Source of the DNA: an uncultured Vibrio sp.
GTDB lineage: Bacteria > Pseudomonadota > Gammaproteobacteria > Enterobacterales > Vibrionaceae
Assembly: GCA_947504195.1 (NCBI GenBank)
Contig: CANNGN010000001.1
Coordinates: forward strand, 248,001 to 312,000
DNA: 64,000 bases
Direction: 5' to 3'
Both the position numbers and the translations under genes were made by a program. The notes below the pieces were generated by a model. That model searched no databases. It was not told the origin of the DNA and worked only from the letters and a program-made list of their open reading frames with translations. Of the stretch, positions 1 through 10,776 are shown one piece after another; position 1 is the first letter of the stretch, and each line of letters starts with the position of its first letter.

Positions 1-111
1 TTGAGAATTATAGTGACGTTTAACTCTTTGAATTGGTGTTGTATACAATGACTTGAAGATTATGAGCTTGATTCTCAATTGATTTAGGCTCATAGTCGAC
101 AGTTAAAATTG

Positions 112-151
112 CACTCTGAATCACCGTTGATAACAGCGGTGACTCAGAGTG
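112..151 (+). promoter_or_regulatory. Imperfect hairpin in the varA leader
   Basis: Arms CACTCTGA-a-TCACCG and CGGTGA-c-TCAGAGTG form a 14-bp stem with a single A/C mismatch around a 10-nt loop. It lies about 35 nt before the response-regulator start. No clear T-run follows, so it may be a leader RNA structure, a weak terminator of an upstream gene or an operator. The structure is directly visible; its role is unknown. Confidence 0.5.
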
Positions 152-185
152 TTGTGTTGAGCCAAATGATTTTGGAGAGACAAGT

Positions 186-830
186 TTGATTAGTGTTTTC
201 CTGGTTGATGATCACGAACTGGTTCGCACAGGGATAAGACGTATTATTGAAGACGTCCGTGGAATAAGTGTCGCAGGGGAAGCAGACAGTGGTGAGCAGG
301 CGGTTAAGTGGTGCCGCAATAATAATGCTGATGTGCTATTAATGGACATGAATATGCCCGGTATTGGTGGCCTAGAAGCAACAAAAAAAATCATACGTTA
401 TAATCCGGATGTTCGAATTATTGTGCTAACCGTGCACACAGAAAATCCGTTTCCGACAAAAGTAATGCAAGCAGGAGCAGCGGGCTACCTTACTAAAGGA
501 GCGGCTCCTGATGAAATGGTGAATGCTATTCGTGTGGTCAATAGCGGACAGCGTTATATTTCACCAGAAATTGCGCAACAAATGGCATTAAGCCAGTTTT
601 CACCAGCGGCGGAGAATCCGTTTTCTGAACTCTCTGAACGTGAGCTTCAGATTATGATGATGATAACCAAAGGCGAAAAAGTTACGGATATTTCAGAACA
701 ACTGAATTTAAGTCCAAAAACCGTCAACAGCTACCGTTATCGACTTTTTGCCAAGTTAGATATTAGTGGGGATGTCGAGTTGACTCATTTAGCAATACGA
801 CATGGAATACTCGATACCGAGAGCCTATAG
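186..830 (+). CDS. uvrY: Two-component response regulator UvrY/VarA (GacA family)
   Basis: Cytoplasmic DNA-binding response regulator of the BarA/UvrY (VarS/VarA in Vibrio) system. In relatives it switches on the CsrB-type small RNAs that titrate CsrA. The receiver domain spans about residues 1-120 with acidic residues D8/D9 and phosphoacceptor D54 (LLMDMNMPG). A LuxR-type helix-turn-helix occupies about residues 148-205 ([15 protein letters not shown]). At 214 aa it has the normal family length. The start is TTG at 186, supported by TTGGAGAG just upstream and by alignment to the usual N-terminus. Its stop overlaps the uvrC GTG start by one base, so the two are co-transcribed, as in E. coli. 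The Vibrio name is varA. Confidence 0.96.
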   Translation: MISVFLVDDHELVRTGIRRIIEDVRGISVAGEADSGEQAVKWCRNNNADVLLMDMNMPGIGGLEATKKIIRYNPDVRIIVLTVHTENPFPTKVMQAGAAGYLTKGAAPDEMVNAIRVVNSGQRYISPEIAQQMALSQFSPAAENPFSELSERELQIMMMITKGEKVTDISEQLNLSPKTVNSYRYRLFAKLDISGDVELTHLAIRHGILDTESL

Positions 831-2659
831 TGTCTGAACGATTTGATTCTGCTTCTTTTCTAAAAGATGTTACCAGTCAGCCCGGCGTTTATCGCATGTA
901 TAACGCCGAGTCTGAAGTTATCTATGTTGGTAAAGCGAAAAATTTAAAGAATCGTTTATCGAGTTATTTTCGTAAAAAAGTCGATCGTGAAAAGACGCGA
1001 GCTTTGGTTTCCCATATCACCAAAATTGATGTGACGGTCACCCACACTGAGACCGAGGCTCTGATTCTTGAGCACAATTATATTAAGCAATACTTGCCAA
1101 AATATAATGTGTTACTTCGAGACGATAAATCCTATCCATATATTTTTATTAGTCAGCATCGTCATCCTAGGCTGTCGATTCATCGTGGAGCGAAAAGAAA
1201 AAAGGGCGAGTACTTTGGCCCTTATCCAGATTCTGGAGCCGTGCGACAAACTCTCCATTTGATGCAAAAAATTTTCCCGGTTCGCCAGTGTGAAGACACC
1301 GTGTATGCGAACCGGACTCGCCCTTGTTTAATGTATCAAATTGGTCGTTGTGCTGGTCCTTGTGTTAGTGCGCTGATCAGTGACGACGATTACGATGAGC
1401 TTCTTGAACACCTGAGGCTTTTCCTGAAAGGTAAAGATAACCAAGTTTTACAGACTCTAGTAGGCAGAATGGAAAAAGCCAGCTCTGATCTAGAGTTTGA
1501 GATGGCTGCAAAGTACCGAGACCAAATTCAAGCCATTCGCCGAGTTCAAGAGCAGCAATTTGTCTCCGAAGATAGCTTAGACGATATTGATGTTGTTGGT
1601 TTTGCACATGAATTTGGTTTGGCGTGTGTTCACTTATTGATGATTCGTCAGGGAAAAATTTTAGGTAGTAGAAGTTATTACCCTAAGATCCCTGCCAATA
1701 CCCCGACGGATGAAGTATTCGATAGTTTTATTAATCAATACTATCTATCGCAAACAGAAGGGCGGACATTACCTGCCAAGATAATTGTAAATAAAGGGTT
1801 AATTGCCGATGAAAGTTTGTCAGCAGTACTGACAGAGATGGCAGGGCGAAAAATACGATTCTTAATTAACCCAGGTTCTGCTAGAGGACGTTATTTAAAG
1901 CTTGCGAACACCAACGCTTTAACCGCTATCACGACCAAGCATAATTCCAAGCTAACAATACATCAAAGGTTTATAGAACTGCAGCAGGCGCTAAAGTTGG
2001 ATACGATTCAACGTATGGAGTGCTTTGATATTTCTCACACGATGGGAGAAAGCACGATTGCCTCATGCGTGGTATTTAACTCTGAAGGCCCAGTGAAGAG
2101 TGAATATCGTCGTTTTAACATCAGCGGTATTACTGGTGGAGATGATTATGCTGCGATGGAAAAGGGGTTGTTGAAACGTTATCAGAGACAAATTGATGTC
2201 GAGAACATTCCTGATATTGTTTTTATTGATGGTGGCAAAGGGCAGCTTTCTCGGGCTTATGAAACCATACAGGCTTGTTGGCAAGATTGGCCTAAACACC
2301 CATTATTGATTGGGATCGCTAAAGGGGTCACGCGCAAACCGGGCCTTGAAACATTAATCACGGTAGCTGGAGAAGAATTTCATTTACCCAGTGATTCACC
2401 AGCGTTGCATTTGATTCAACATATTCGAGATGAAAGTCATAATCATGCGATTAGTGGTCATCGAGCGAAGCGTGGAAAAACTCGTCGTACGAGCTCACTT
2501 GAGGGAATCGAAGGAATCGGACCCAAGCGACGACAAGCATTACTCAAGTATATGGGTGGATTGCAGGAGTTAAAGCGAGCAAGCGTTGAAGAAATAAGCA
2601 AAGTGCCCGGTATTAGTCGCACTCTGGCAGAAAATATCCATCAGGCATTGAAACAATAG
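830..2659 (+). CDS. uvrC: Excinuclease ABC subunit C
   Basis: UvrC makes the 3' and 5' incisions on both sides of a DNA lesion after UvrA/UvrB recognition in nucleotide-excision repair. The GIY-YIG nuclease domain is at the N-terminus (about residues 16-94, GVYRMY and [18 protein letters not shown]). A UVR UvrB-binding motif lies near 205-240, the RNase H-like 5' nuclease core includes [11 protein letters not shown] near residue 398, and two helix-hairpin-helix motifs close the protein ([20 protein letters not shown]). The length of 609 aa is standard. It starts with GTG, overlapping the uvrY stop (TAGTG). Confidence 0.98.
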   Translation: MSERFDSASFLKDVTSQPGVYRMYNAESEVIYVGKAKNLKNRLSSYFRKKVDREKTRALVSHITKIDVTVTHTETEALILEHNYIKQYLPKYNVLLRDDKSYPYIFISQHRHPRLSIHRGAKRKKGEYFGPYPDSGAVRQTLHLMQKIFPVRQCEDTVYANRTRPCLMYQIGRCAGPCVSALISDDDYDELLEHLRLFLKGKDNQVLQTLVGRMEKASSDLEFEMAAKYRDQIQAIRRVQEQQFVSEDSLDDIDVVGFAHEFGLACVHLLMIRQGKILGSRSYYPKIPANTPTDEVFDSFINQYYLSQTEGRTLPAKIIVNKGLIADESLSAVLTEMAGRKIRFLINPGSARGRYLKLANTNALTAITTKHNSKLTIHQRFIELQQALKLDTIQRMECFDISHTMGESTIASCVVFNSEGPVKSEYRRFNISGITGGDDYAAMEKGLLKRYQRQIDVENIPDIVFIDGGKGQLSRAYETIQACWQDWPKHPLLIGIAKGVTRKPGLETLITVAGEEFHLPSDSPALHLIQHIRDESHNHAISGHRAKRGKTRRTSSLEGIEGIGPKRRQALLKYMGGLQELKRASVEEISKVPGISRTLAENIHQALKQ

Positions 2660-2704
2660 TAAAAATCCATCACCATAACCACGTTTCCCATTAGAGCGAT
2701 AGAT

Positions 2705-3262
2705 ATGCGTCTTACAATTCCAAATATGTTATCTCTTGTACGGCTTGGATTAATTCCTGTTTTCGTGGTCGTATTTTATTTGCCTTATGAATGGGCGCAT
2801 TTTGCTGCGGCTTTGATATTTGCCGTTGCAAGTATCACAGACTGGCTTGATGGAATGCTGGCCCGAAAGCTTGGGCAAACAACGCGTTTTGGGGCATTTA
2901 TTGACCCAGTTGCTGACAAGGTGTTAGTCGCTACCGCTTTAATTTTGATCACCGAAGATTTCCATACGTTTTGGATAACGGTTCCTGCAATGACGATGAT
3001 TGCACGTGAGATTATTATTTCAGCGCTTAGGGAATGGATGGCGGAGATCGGAAAGCGAGCCAATGTTGCTGTTTCATGGGTTGGCAAGGTTAAAACGGGA
3101 ACACAAATGACCGCGTTACTGGCTTTAATTTGGAGCTATAACGAATGGATGGTTTGGCTTGGTTATGCGGCAGTGTATGCAGCAATGTTCCTTACTTATT
3201 GGTCTATGGTTCAATATTTGAGTGCAGCTAAAGCCGATTTGTTACATCCCGATGCTCAGTAA
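2705..3262 (+). CDS. pgsA: CDP-diacylglycerol--glycerol-3-phosphate 3-phosphatidyltransferase
   Basis: Integral inner-membrane enzyme that makes phosphatidylglycerophosphate from CDP-diacylglycerol and glycerol-3-phosphate, the committed step to phosphatidylglycerol and cardiolipin. The CDP-alcohol phosphatidyltransferase signature DG-x2-AR-x8-G-x3-D-x3-D is complete at about residues 47-70 ([12 protein letters not shown], then [10 protein letters not shown]). Several hydrophobic helices span the 185 aa, the usual length. It follows uvrC by 45 bp, the conserved order in gammaproteobacteria, and ends at a hairpin terminator. A cardiolipin synthase using its downstream product lies near 17-18.4 kb. 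Confidence 0.97.
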   Translation: MRLTIPNMLSLVRLGLIPVFVVVFYLPYEWAHFAAALIFAVASITDWLDGMLARKLGQTTRFGAFIDPVADKVLVATALILITEDFHTFWITVPAMTMIAREIIISALREWMAEIGKRANVAVSWVGKVKTGTQMTALLALIWSYNEWMVWLGYAAVYAAMFLTYWSMVQYLSAAKADLLHPDAQ

Positions 3263-3283
3263 CATCAATAACTTTTTTATTCT

Positions 3284-3311
3284 AAGCTGAATAGTATTAT
3301 TCAGCTTTTTT
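3284..3311 (+). terminator. Rho-independent terminator after pgsA
   Basis: AAGCTGAATA, a 3-nt loop and TATTCAGCTT form a 10-bp stem followed by a T-run. It ends the uvrY-uvrC-pgsA unit. Confidence 0.85.
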
Positions 3312-3552
3312 TTGCTCCCTCCTTTTTTATTTATAGATCACATTTTGACATAGTGTACCTCACGTTCCCAATCGGGTGTTTTTCCTTTTTTAATTATCAT
3401 CTTAGCTAGAGCTACTCTTTTATTTATGCTCGTTTATCTTGCGGTAAAGGAATTCAGGGGCTTTTTTGTTAAAGATTTGTAAGCGACTGGTGTGGCTATG
3501 ACTATACTTTAAGTAATCTAGGTTTCAGTAAGCCCATTAGGTGATGATCAAA

Positions 3553-5214
3553 ATGAAATTTACAATAAAAAGTCGACTTATTATTCTTACTTCTCTTCCT
3601 GTTTTATTAATAGCTGTCGCTATGTTTACCTTGAACTATTTTGAGGCGAAGAAGTTAAGTAAAGCGCAAAGTGAATTAAGCTATAACTATGCAATCGAAA
3701 TGAAAAAGGAAGAACTAAAGTCTTACGTTGAAATTGCAACCAATACAGTTGTCACTTTAATTAAGTCTGGTGGTTCAAAAGAAGATGCGATTGTTTATTT
3801 GAAAAATATGCAATCTGGACCAACTTCATTTTTTGGTTATAGCCCATCAGGGGTTAGGCTATTTTCCGGTACAAATAAGGGGATTGGAAAAAACTTCTGG
3901 GACTCTAAAGATGCGTTAGGCAAAAATCATGTACAGGCATTAATTAATAACGCTAAAGAAGGAGCTGGTAAACATACCGCGTATCACTTCCCAAAGCCAA
4001 ATTCAGATGTTCCTTTACCTAAACTAAGTTATTCAAGTTATATACCTGAACTTGATATGGTGATTGCAACTGGGTTCTATATTGATGATGTCGATCTTCT
4101 CGTTGCCAACATGGTTGAGCAAACCAATGCTCAATTAGTCGAAAGTAGCATTAATACCTTAATTATACTTGCGGTACTGATCGCCGTTGTCTATGGATTT
4201 AGTTATGCCGTCAGCAGAAGTATACTGAACCCCCTAAAAGTATTTGGTGACTCTATTGAACGTTTTGCTCAAGGAGATGCCGATTTAACGGCGAGGATTG
4301 ACAAGTTTAACGTGCCAGAATTTGAAAAACTACGCAATAATTTCAATCTGTTTGTTGGCAATTTACATGATTTAGTCAGCAATGTTACTAGGGTTACAAA
4401 TGATGTTGAGCATGAAACAAATGAAATGACGCAACGTGCACAGTTAGTGAATCAACTTAGTGCTGATCAACGTGTTGAAACCGACCAAGTGGCAACAGCA
4501 ATGACCGAACTGACCAGTTCAGCCCATGAAATCTCTCAAAATGCTGCTGAAGCGGCCCAGTCTGCAGAAGTAGTGGAAAGTAGCTCCGACAATGCATTGA
4601 AGACAGTGAATTCCGCGGTCGATTCTGTTGCGAGCCTAGCTGATGAAATTGCAGAGGCAAGTAATGTTATATCGCAGCTTGAGCATGATGTTCAAAATAT
4701 CTCAACTGCGCTTGAGGTCATTCAAAGTATCGCCGAACAAACGAACTTGTTAGCTCTTAATGCTGCGATTGAAGCAGCGCGGGCTGGAGAGCAAGGTCGT
4801 GGGTTCGCAGTGGTTGCGGACGAAGTAAGAAACTTAGCAAGTCGTACTCAGGACAGTACTGGTGAAATCAATGAGATGATCTGCAAGTTGAAACACGCTT
4901 CAGATGCGTCTGTTAAGGCGATGCAATCCAGCCAAGAAAGAGGGCTGTCGACTGTTGAGGAAGCGAATGTTGCTCGTGAGTCAATAGAGCAAATTCGTCA
5001 AGCTATCGGCAATATTATGGATATGAATTCTCTTATCGCAACCGCAACTCAAGAGCAAAGCGTCGTCGGCCAAGAAATATCTGAGCGCATTGTTGTTATT
5101 TCAGAGAAGAGCAGCGAATCATCGGAATACGCGAAGACGAACAGCGGAGCGAGCCACACATTGAAGGTCAAAGCATCAGAGCTCGGCGATTTGGTTAACC
5201 GATTCCAATTGTAA
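3553..5214 (+). CDS. Methyl-accepting chemotaxis protein with single Cache sensor
   Basis: Transmembrane chemoreceptor that signals to CheA/CheW. A first membrane helix lies near residues 7-27. A periplasmic sCache-like ligand domain follows (about 30-185; [11 protein letters not shown], then [10 protein letters not shown]), then a second helix (about 200-220), a HAMP domain and a cytoplasmic coiled-coil signalling domain. The hairpin tip [20 protein letters not shown] is intact. No CheR/CheB pentapeptide is seen at the C-terminus (…NRFQL). The frame opens at GTG 3541, but ATG 3553 has AGGTG about 9 nt upstream and is preferred. It is monocistronic, ending in a terminator. The ligand cannot be told from sequence. 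Confidence 0.93.
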   Translation: MKFTIKSRLIILTSLPVLLIAVAMFTLNYFEAKKLSKAQSELSYNYAIEMKKEELKSYVEIATNTVVTLIKSGGSKEDAIVYLKNMQSGPTSFFGYSPSGVRLFSGTNKGIGKNFWDSKDALGKNHVQALINNAKEGAGKHTAYHFPKPNSDVPLPKLSYSSYIPELDMVIATGFYIDDVDLLVANMVEQTNAQLVESSINTLIILAVLIAVVYGFSYAVSRSILNPLKVFGDSIERFAQGDADLTARIDKFNVPEFEKLRNNFNLFVGNLHDLVSNVTRVTNDVEHETNEMTQRAQLVNQLSADQRVETDQVATAMTELTSSAHEISQNAAEAAQSAEVVESSSDNALKTVNSAVDSVASLADEIAEASNVISQLEHDVQNISTALEVIQSIAEQTNLLALNAAIEAARAGEQGRGFAVVADEVRNLASRTQDSTGEINEMICKLKHASDASVKAMQSSQERGLSTVEEANVARESIEQIRQAIGNIMDMNSLIATATQEQSVVGQEISERIVVISEKSSESSEYAKTNSGASHTLKVKASELGDLVNRFQL

Positions 5215-5232
5215 ACTGTGTCAAAAAAGCCA

Positions 5233-5265
5233 ATGAGAGTTCATGCTACATGAGCTCTCATTTTT
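5233..5265. terminator. Hairpin between convergent genes
   Basis: ATGAGAG-tt-CATG-cta-CATG-ag-CTCTCAT is followed by TTTTTG on the + strand and ends the chemoreceptor gene. It overlaps the last codons of the minus-strand PAP2 gene, so it may serve both directions. Confidence 0.75.
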
Positions 5266-6335
5266 GTTTGTTGAGTCATAGCTGGGCTGGGTAATCGAGC
5301 TAGAATCGCTTTAACTGACCACCAGATAATCGTCATAAATATAAGCCCCAGATACCCATCAATCGCATAGTGCCATGCTAGGTGTACCGATCCTATTTCA
5401 ATGATACCCGCATAGACCCAAGCCAGTACGCCAAGTTTTCGATTTATATTAAACAGTGACATGGCCATTAATGATGCAATTGTGACGTGCATACTAGGCG
5501 CGGCCGATATGCCTGCTCCCATACTATTAGTATTAGATTGATAGCTTTCCCATAGTAAGTCCTGAGTATCCAGTGCCCACACATCAGGTAAATAGCTTAT
5601 AGTTTTTAACCAATCATTTTGCTGATGTAACCTTTCCATTAATTGGAAAAATAAATCGGTATCGGGAAAAAAGTGACCATAATAACAAGGTCCGACAGAT
5701 GAAAATAATAGTCCGCCGATGTTGCCATTAATAACCCAAGCCAGACAGAAAGAGATAATCACTTGTTGGCGTAAACCTGGTTTATTCACTAATAACATGA
5801 ATGAAATAAAAAAGATCGAAAAGATAAAAAACCACAGGTTATACATTAGGTTAATAATTGATGTGGCGATTGGGTGTGAAAACCAAGAGTGAGTCAAAAC
5901 CCATGGCGTATGGCCAAAATGCAGCCATTGATCTGCATTGGCTAACCAGGTATCGAGATAGTATGGTACCACTGCGGGGATTGAATATTTTGTATTAGTG
6001 TATACCGAAAACACGATCGATATCATGAGTGCTAGCAGAGCGAAGTTGATGGCTTCTCGCCAATAAACGAAAGGAAGGGCGACTAATTTACCATAGGCTT
6101 TTAGTGGGTGAGGGTCGCGCTTACCAATCAGGTAAAAAAAATAGCCACAAAATCCAACGGCAGCAGTAACTCCAATAGCATTCATAATGGCTTTCAGATA
6201 GAGCCATAAATCGTAAGCTTGATCACGAATATAAATATGATGATATATCGAATAGCAACATAAGATGATGAGGCCTGTAAAGTAGATATATCTGTCTCGC
6301 ACGATAGGTTGAACTAAATGCTTTATAAATGGCAT
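5241..6335 (-). CDS. PAP2-family (Aur1/Ipt1-like) membrane phosphatase
   Basis: Polytopic inner-membrane protein of 364 aa with about eight hydrophobic helices. Near the C-terminus are the PAP2 phosphatase signatures: SMHVTIASLMAMS carries the catalytic His of motif 2, and HLAWHYAIDGYLG the His and Asp of motif 3. An N-terminal motif 1 (KxxxxxxRP) is not obvious, which fits the PAP2_3/inositolphosphotransferase subgroup rather than classical PgpB. It probably hydrolyses or transfers a lipid-linked phosphate; the substrate is unknown. It is the last gene of the sap operon, 13 bp after the DUF2927 gene. Confidence 0.8.
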   Translation of the reverse strand: MPFIKHLVQPIVRDRYIYFTGLIILCCYSIYHHIYIRDQAYDLWLYLKAIMNAIGVTAAVGFCGYFFYLIGKRDPHPLKAYGKLVALPFVYWREAINFALLALMISIVFSVYTNTKYSIPAVVPYYLDTWLANADQWLHFGHTPWVLTHSWFSHPIATSIINLMYNLWFFIFSIFFISFMLLVNKPGLRQQVIISFCLAWVINGNIGGLLFSSVGPCYYGHFFPDTDLFFQLMERLHQQNDWLKTISYLPDVWALDTQDLLWESYQSNTNSMGAGISAAPSMHVTIASLMAMSLFNINRKLGVLAWVYAGIIEIGSVHLAWHYAIDGYLGLIFMTIIWWSVKAILARLPSPAMTQQTKMRAHVA

Positions 6336-6348
6336 TACTACAGTCTCT

Positions 6349-7128
6349 TTATTTATATTGTTTAACCAGAGGAGCGCTATTTGCTTGATTTACGGCATCT
6401 GACAACACCCCAAAACGGCGATATTCATCGATCATTTCTCTTAAAAGTGGTGTGATTTCCGTTTCTGTTATCCCAGATTCGACGATAGGTTCATACATTA
6501 GCTGAATCAATACGACGTCTAATGGCGATAAGTAATTTTCTGGTGAAGCATCGTTAAACACCGAGGGGTATGCTTGCTCGGTATCGTTTCTTAGCCCTAG
6601 CGCTTGAGTTGTTTCCTCGATGACGCAAGAGACTAGCTTTCCATGTTGCCTAGCCCGATCTACGGGGATAACAACAATCGACCGAGCAATAGAATAATCC
6701 TGCTGGCTAATCGCACTACCAAATAAGCATAGTGCATTATCAGTATGTTTCCCGGATTCTTTTCCCATCGTTTTGTTAACTAAAGCTTTCCATCGTGACT
6801 GCGTTGTAAAGTAAATAACAAAATTTGCGCGTTGCTCTGACGATGCTTTCGAAATCGAGAGATCGGTCAGTTCTCTAAGTTGTTCAAAATGGAGTTCGAC
6901 CAGTTCTTGATGAAACACTTTGTCGTTTGTATCATGATGGACCCAATAGTGGATTGGCTTCTCCCATTTTGACAGTGGGTACGTACCACGTCGGAATTCA
7001 TCATTGAAGACGACTTGTTTAAATGCTCTTTCGACAAAAAAGGTATCTAACCAAGTATTGGTTGTGTTAGCGGATGAATAAAGCGAGAACAATAGGCAGA
7101 AACAGAGTAGGGAGATTGCTCGCATCAT
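6349..7128 (-). CDS. DUF2927 family exported protein
   Basis: 259 aa with an N-terminal signal peptide (MMRAISLLCFCLLFSLYSSA). The region CVIEETTQALGLRNDTEQAY, followed by SVFND and LSPLDVVLIQLMYEP, is characteristic of DUF2927. The EE motif and the layout recall a metallopeptidase-like fold, but no function is established. It sits 10 bp downstream of sapF and 13 bp upstream of the PAP2 gene, so it is co-transcribed with the peptide transporter. It may act in the periplasm on the same substrate or on the envelope. Confidence 0.8.
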   Translation of the reverse strand: MMRAISLLCFCLLFSLYSSANTTNTWLDTFFVERAFKQVVFNDEFRRGTYPLSKWEKPIHYWVHHDTNDKVFHQELVELHFEQLRELTDLSISKASSEQRANFVIYFTTQSRWKALVNKTMGKESGKHTDNALCLFGSAISQQDYSIARSIVVIPVDRARQHGKLVSCVIEETTQALGLRNDTEQAYPSVFNDASPENYLSPLDVVLIQLMYEPIVESGITETEITPLLREMIDEYRRFGVLSDAVNQANSAPLVKQYK

Positions 7129-7138
7129 TAAAATCTCT

Positions 7139-7942
7139 TTATGATTTGGTCGACGTGTATAAGGGTGACTTACTAAAATGACTGTCGATCATACGTCGAG
7201 TGACATTATGTTTCGGAGCTGTCAGTACATCCTGAGTTGGACCGGACTCGACAATTTCACCTTGATGCATAACCACAATCTTGTCGGTGATGTGTTTGAC
7301 TATGCCAATATGTTGGGACACATAGATAAATGAAACTCCCATCTCTTCTTGGAGTTCTAGAAACAAATTAATAATCTGCGAGCGCATTGCCATATCTAGG
7401 CCGTTTAGTGCTTCATCGGCTATGATGATAGAAGGCTGGAGAATTAAAGCTCGTGCTAAACAGACTCGCTGTTTTTGTCCGGTTGCGAGCATTTGAGGAT
7501 AGAAGTAGGCATGCTCTGGTAGAAGACCCACTTTTGTTAGCGTTGTTTTTACACGCTGTGACCTTGCTTCTGCTGTCATATCTGTATTTCGTTTTAAAGG
7601 TCCTTCCAATATACGCCCAATTTGAATTTTCGGGTTCAGCGATGTATTAGGATCTTGGAAAATCATCCGAACGAGCCTACATCGATTGGCGTAGTCACCG
7701 TATTTCAATGGCTCACCATTGACCAATATTTCCCCACCACTTGGTTCGACAACACCGGCAATCATTCGAGCAATGGTCGATTTCCCTGAACCATTTTGAC
7801 CGATGAAACCAATAGTTTGACCTGCCTCTAAGCTGAAACTAACGGGTTTAACCGCTTGCTCTATTTTTTTACGAAAGAACAGCCGTGAGCGAGTTTCAAA
7901 GTTTTTTGAAAGGTTTCTAACCTCTAATAGTGATTCTGTCAT
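7139..7942 (-). CDS. sapF: Peptide ABC transporter ATP-binding protein SapF
   Basis: One of the two ATPases of the Sap (sensitivity to antimicrobial peptides) importer. Walker A is GQNGSGKST, Walker [13 protein letters not shown], and the signature is the degenerate LATGQKQR typical of SapF (LASGQKQR in E. coli). At 267 aa it is of normal size. It overlaps sapD by four bases (ATGA) and is the fifth gene of sapABCDF. In relatives the complex takes up antimicrobial peptides and links to potassium uptake; that role is inferred here. Confidence 0.92.
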   Translation of the reverse strand: MTESLLEVRNLSKNFETRSRLFFRKKIEQAVKPVSFSLEAGQTIGFIGQNGSGKSTIARMIAGVVEPSGGEILVNGEPLKYGDYANRCRLVRMIFQDPNTSLNPKIQIGRILEGPLKRNTDMTAEARSQRVKTTLTKVGLLPEHAYFYPQMLATGQKQRVCLARALILQPSIIIADEALNGLDMAMRSQIINLFLELQEEMGVSFIYVSQHIGIVKHITDKIVVMHQGEIVESGPTQDVLTAPKHNVTRRMIDSHFSKSPLYTSTKS

Positions 7943-8940
7943 GGCTGTTTTTCTTCATTAGTATTGAGTGGAAAATGACATGAAAACTTATGGCCTTTTA
8001 TCTTTTTAGAACGAGGCATTTCCACACATTGACGACGAGCATAAGGACAGCGAGGTCCTAAACGACATCCGATTGGTAAGTGTTTTAATGGTGGAATTGA
8101 ACCTGGAAGTGATTCGAGCTTTTGCTTATGTGGAATCACCTCACTGAAATCTGGCATCGCAGTTAGCAGTGCAGATGTGTATGGATGTTTGGGTTTCGCT
8201 AAAATCGCTTTCGTCTCAGCCGATTCTACAGATTGTCCACAGTACATTACTGTAATTCTATTGGCCCACTGTGTGATCGAGGTTAAGTCGTGTCCGATAA
8301 GCAAAATTGTCGTGTTATTGACTTGATTCATACGGCTAAGTAAACGCAATATTTGTTTTTGTGTTACTGGATCCAAATCGTTCGTTGGCTCATCAGCAAT
8401 CAGCAGTTTGGGTTTTGCTGCAATCGCCATCGCGATCATCACTTTTTGGCATTCACCAACAGTAAGCTCATAGGGGTAAGAGCTTAATACTCGGCTGTGT
8501 TCTTTGATTCCGACTTTATGGAGCAGTGCAATGGCCTGCTTTTTTCGCCACGTGAATCGCTGCCACCATCGGCCTTCAAAGGCGCGGTCGGGTATCGCTT
8601 CCATCAACTGCTTACCAATTTCATCGGATGGATCGAGGCACGAATGAGGCTCCTGAAAAATCATTGCAATGTCACGTGCGATGACTTTGCGACGCTCTCG
8701 AGGGGTTAACTGTAACAGATCGATATTGCCTAGACGCATTCTATCGGCGGTGATACGCCAATGCTCTTTTCCAACACCGACAATTGCTTTCGCGACTAAA
8801 CTTTTCCCTGAACCGGACTCACCTACTAGCCCGCGAATTTCGCCTTCTGGCATAGTTAAGCTCATGCGATCAACCGCTTTGACAAGTCCTTGAGGGGTAT
8901 CAATTTCGATCGTTAAGTGACGAATATCTAATAATGCCAT
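7939..8940 (-). CDS. sapD: Peptide ABC transporter ATP-binding protein SapD
   Basis: ATPase subunit of the Sap transporter, 333 aa, with Walker A GESGSGKS and Walker [13 protein letters not shown]. The signature [14 protein letters not shown] departs from LSGGQ in the way seen in known SapD proteins (LTEGECQ). The C-terminal oligopeptide-transporter extension is present with a Cys pattern ([14 protein letters not shown]). It abuts sapC (start at 8940) and overlaps sapF. Confidence 0.93.
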   Translation of the reverse strand: MALLDIRHLTIEIDTPQGLVKAVDRMSLTMPEGEIRGLVGESGSGKSLVAKAIVGVGKEHWRITADRMRLGNIDLLQLTPRERRKVIARDIAMIFQEPHSCLDPSDEIGKQLMEAIPDRAFEGRWWQRFTWRKKQAIALLHKVGIKEHSRVLSSYPYELTVGECQKVMIAMAIAAKPKLLIADEPTNDLDPVTQKQILRLLSRMNQVNNTTILLIGHDLTSITQWANRITVMYCGQSVESAETKAILAKPKHPYTSALLTAMPDFSEVIPHKQKLESLPGSIPPLKHLPIGCRLGPRCPYARRQCVEMPRSKKIKGHKFSCHFPLNTNEEKQP

Positions 8941-9827
8941 TATTCGACACCTGAATTGAGCGCTTGACGAGCACCTTCGCCGACAAGGTTAACGACAACA
9001 ATAGTAAACATAATCATAAGGCCAGGCAGAATAACTGTCCAAGGAGCAAGGTAGAGCAATTCAACAGAGCTACCTAACATTGCTCCCCATTCAGTTGTAG
9101 GCGCTTGGGCACCTAAGTTTAAGAAACCAAGCGCGGTGATATCAAGAATTGCAATCGTAATGGCAAGAGTGGTTTCTAAGGCGATTACGGTCAAAATATT
9201 TGGCAAAATTGAGTTGAGTAAAAGATAGATGTCACTCGCTCCATCAAGGCGAGCCGCCATAATATAATCTTTTGCCATTTCCGTATTAATTGCGGTATAC
9301 AGGCTACGAATAAACCGAGGCGTTAGTGCTAACCCTATGGCAAGTAGCACATTCGTTTCGCCTGGGCCTAAAACGGCAACAAAAATAACCGCAAGCAACA
9401 GCGAAGGAATCGACATCACGGTATCAAATAAGTGATTGAGAACGCTCGATAGTAAGCCAGATGTCATTCCGGCCAATATACCAATGAACCCACCGATACA
9501 TAATGCAACAAGTGTGACTAATAAAGCATAACCAAACGAATGACGAGTCCCAGCAATAAGGCGAGATAAAATGTCTCTCCCTAAATCATCTGTACCTAAA
9601 AAGTAATCTATGGAACCGGTTGGATCCCATGATGGTGGCAATAAAAGATATTCCGATGGTGCAATCGGGTTATGAGGTGTAATCCACGGTGAAACTGCAA
9701 TGATAATAAGCAATAAAATCATACACCATAAGCCAAACATGGCGAGATTATTATGTTTAAAGCTTCGCCAGAAACGTTCGAACTGAGTTGGGATATGTTC
9801 TTCCTGATAAATACTATTTGTTAGCAT
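8940..9827 (-). CDS. sapC: Peptide ABC transporter permease SapC
   Basis: Inner-membrane permease of 295 aa with six predicted helices and a DppC/OppC-type N-terminal region ([16 protein letters not shown]). The EAA loop that contacts the ATPase is visible ([21 protein letters not shown]). It overlaps sapB by 14 bp and meets sapD at one base, within sapABCDF. Confidence 0.93.
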   Translation of the reverse strand: MLTNSIYQEEHIPTQFERFWRSFKHNNLAMFGLWCMILLLIIIAVSPWITPHNPIAPSEYLLLPPSWDPTGSIDYFLGTDDLGRDILSRLIAGTRHSFGYALLVTLVALCIGGFIGILAGMTSGLLSSVLNHLFDTVMSIPSLLLAVIFVAVLGPGETNVLLAIGLALTPRFIRSLYTAINTEMAKDYIMAARLDGASDIYLLLNSILPNILTVIALETTLAITIAILDITALGFLNLGAQAPTTEWGAMLGSSVELLYLAPWTVILPGLMIMFTIVVVNLVGEGARQALNSGVE

Positions 9828-10776
9828 ACCAAGCCTTCCTAACCAAAGGGTTAATCATTGTACCTATTAAATCTGAGACAATATTGGTGGTTAAAACGAG
9901 TGACGCAACGACGATTACTCCAGCTTGAATTGAGACATAGTCACGCTCTGATAAAGCATCCAGTAACCAACGCCCAATCCCTGGCCAATTGAAAATAGAC
10001 TCCGCAATAATTGCAAAGGTAAACATGGTTGAAAGTTGTACACCGAACTTTGACACCAACGAAGGTACTGCGTTACGTAATACGTGTTCGATGACGATGC
10101 GATAGTGAGATAACCCGCGAATACGAGCAACACGAATGTAGTTCTGCTGCATGATGTCAGCGACCGCTGCTTTCATTATTCGTATGACCTGTGTCGTCGG
10201 TGCGAGCGCCAAAACCATACAAGGAAGAATCATATGTTCGATTACGCTTTGTAGTAATTCAACCCGATTGGGGCTTTTAGACAGCGCAGCATCTATTAGA
10301 GCAAAGCCAGTCATATGATCAAGCTTATACAGTAAATCGTAGCGCCCCGACACGGGAAACCATTCATAGTTAAGAGAAAAAATGAATATCATAGATAGTG
10401 CGACCCAAAAAACGGGAGCGGAATAGCCACACATTGCGATAAAGGATATGACTTTCTCAGTAAATTTTCCTTGCTTCATTCCTGCGATTGTTCCCAAAGG
10501 GATTCCGATCGAAAGAGAGAGTACAAATGCAACAAAACAGAGTTCTAGAGTTGCAGGGAAAACGAGAAACAATTCGTTTTTTATCGGATTTCCATCGTGA
10601 CTGACGCCGAAATCCAATTGCGCTAAATTACTGACGTATTGTGTCCAGCCGTGCCAGAAATCCAGGTCATGTGACCACGAGTTAGGCTCAAGTCGAGATA
10701 AATGAAACCCAACAAACGTGAGAATAAGTAAGGTAATTACGAATAAGTTGAGTTTTCTAATTGTATAAAAAAACAT
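9814..10776 (-). CDS. sapB: Peptide ABC transporter permease SapB
   Basis: Permease partner of SapC, 320 aa, DppB/OppB type. It has a first transmembrane helix at about residues 10-25, further helices across the protein, and the EAA loop VARIRGLSHYRIVIEHVLRNA. Its start codon shares one base with the sapA stop, showing tight translational coupling. Confidence 0.93.
   Translation of the reverse strand: MFFYTIRKLNLFVITLLILTFVGFHLSRLEPNSWSHDLDFWHGWTQYVSNLAQLDFGVSHDGNPIKNELFLVFPATLELCFVAFVLSLSIGIPLGTIAGMKQGKFTEKVISFIAMCGYSAPVFWVALSMIFIFSLNYEWFPVSGRYDLLYKLDHMTGFALIDAALSKSPNRVELLQSVIEHMILPCMVLALAPTTQVIRIMKAAVADIMQQNYIRVARIRGLSHYRIVIEHVLRNAVPSLVSKFGVQLSTMFTFAIIAESIFNWPGIGRWLLDALSERDYVSIQAGVIVVASLVLTTNIVSDLIGTMINPLVRKAWYANK

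Noticed and set aside
3263..3540. tRNA genes expected after pgsA in some gammaproteobacteria
   Set aside because: No cloverleaf or conserved TTC/CCA-type tRNA sequence is visible; only a terminator and AT-rich DNA.
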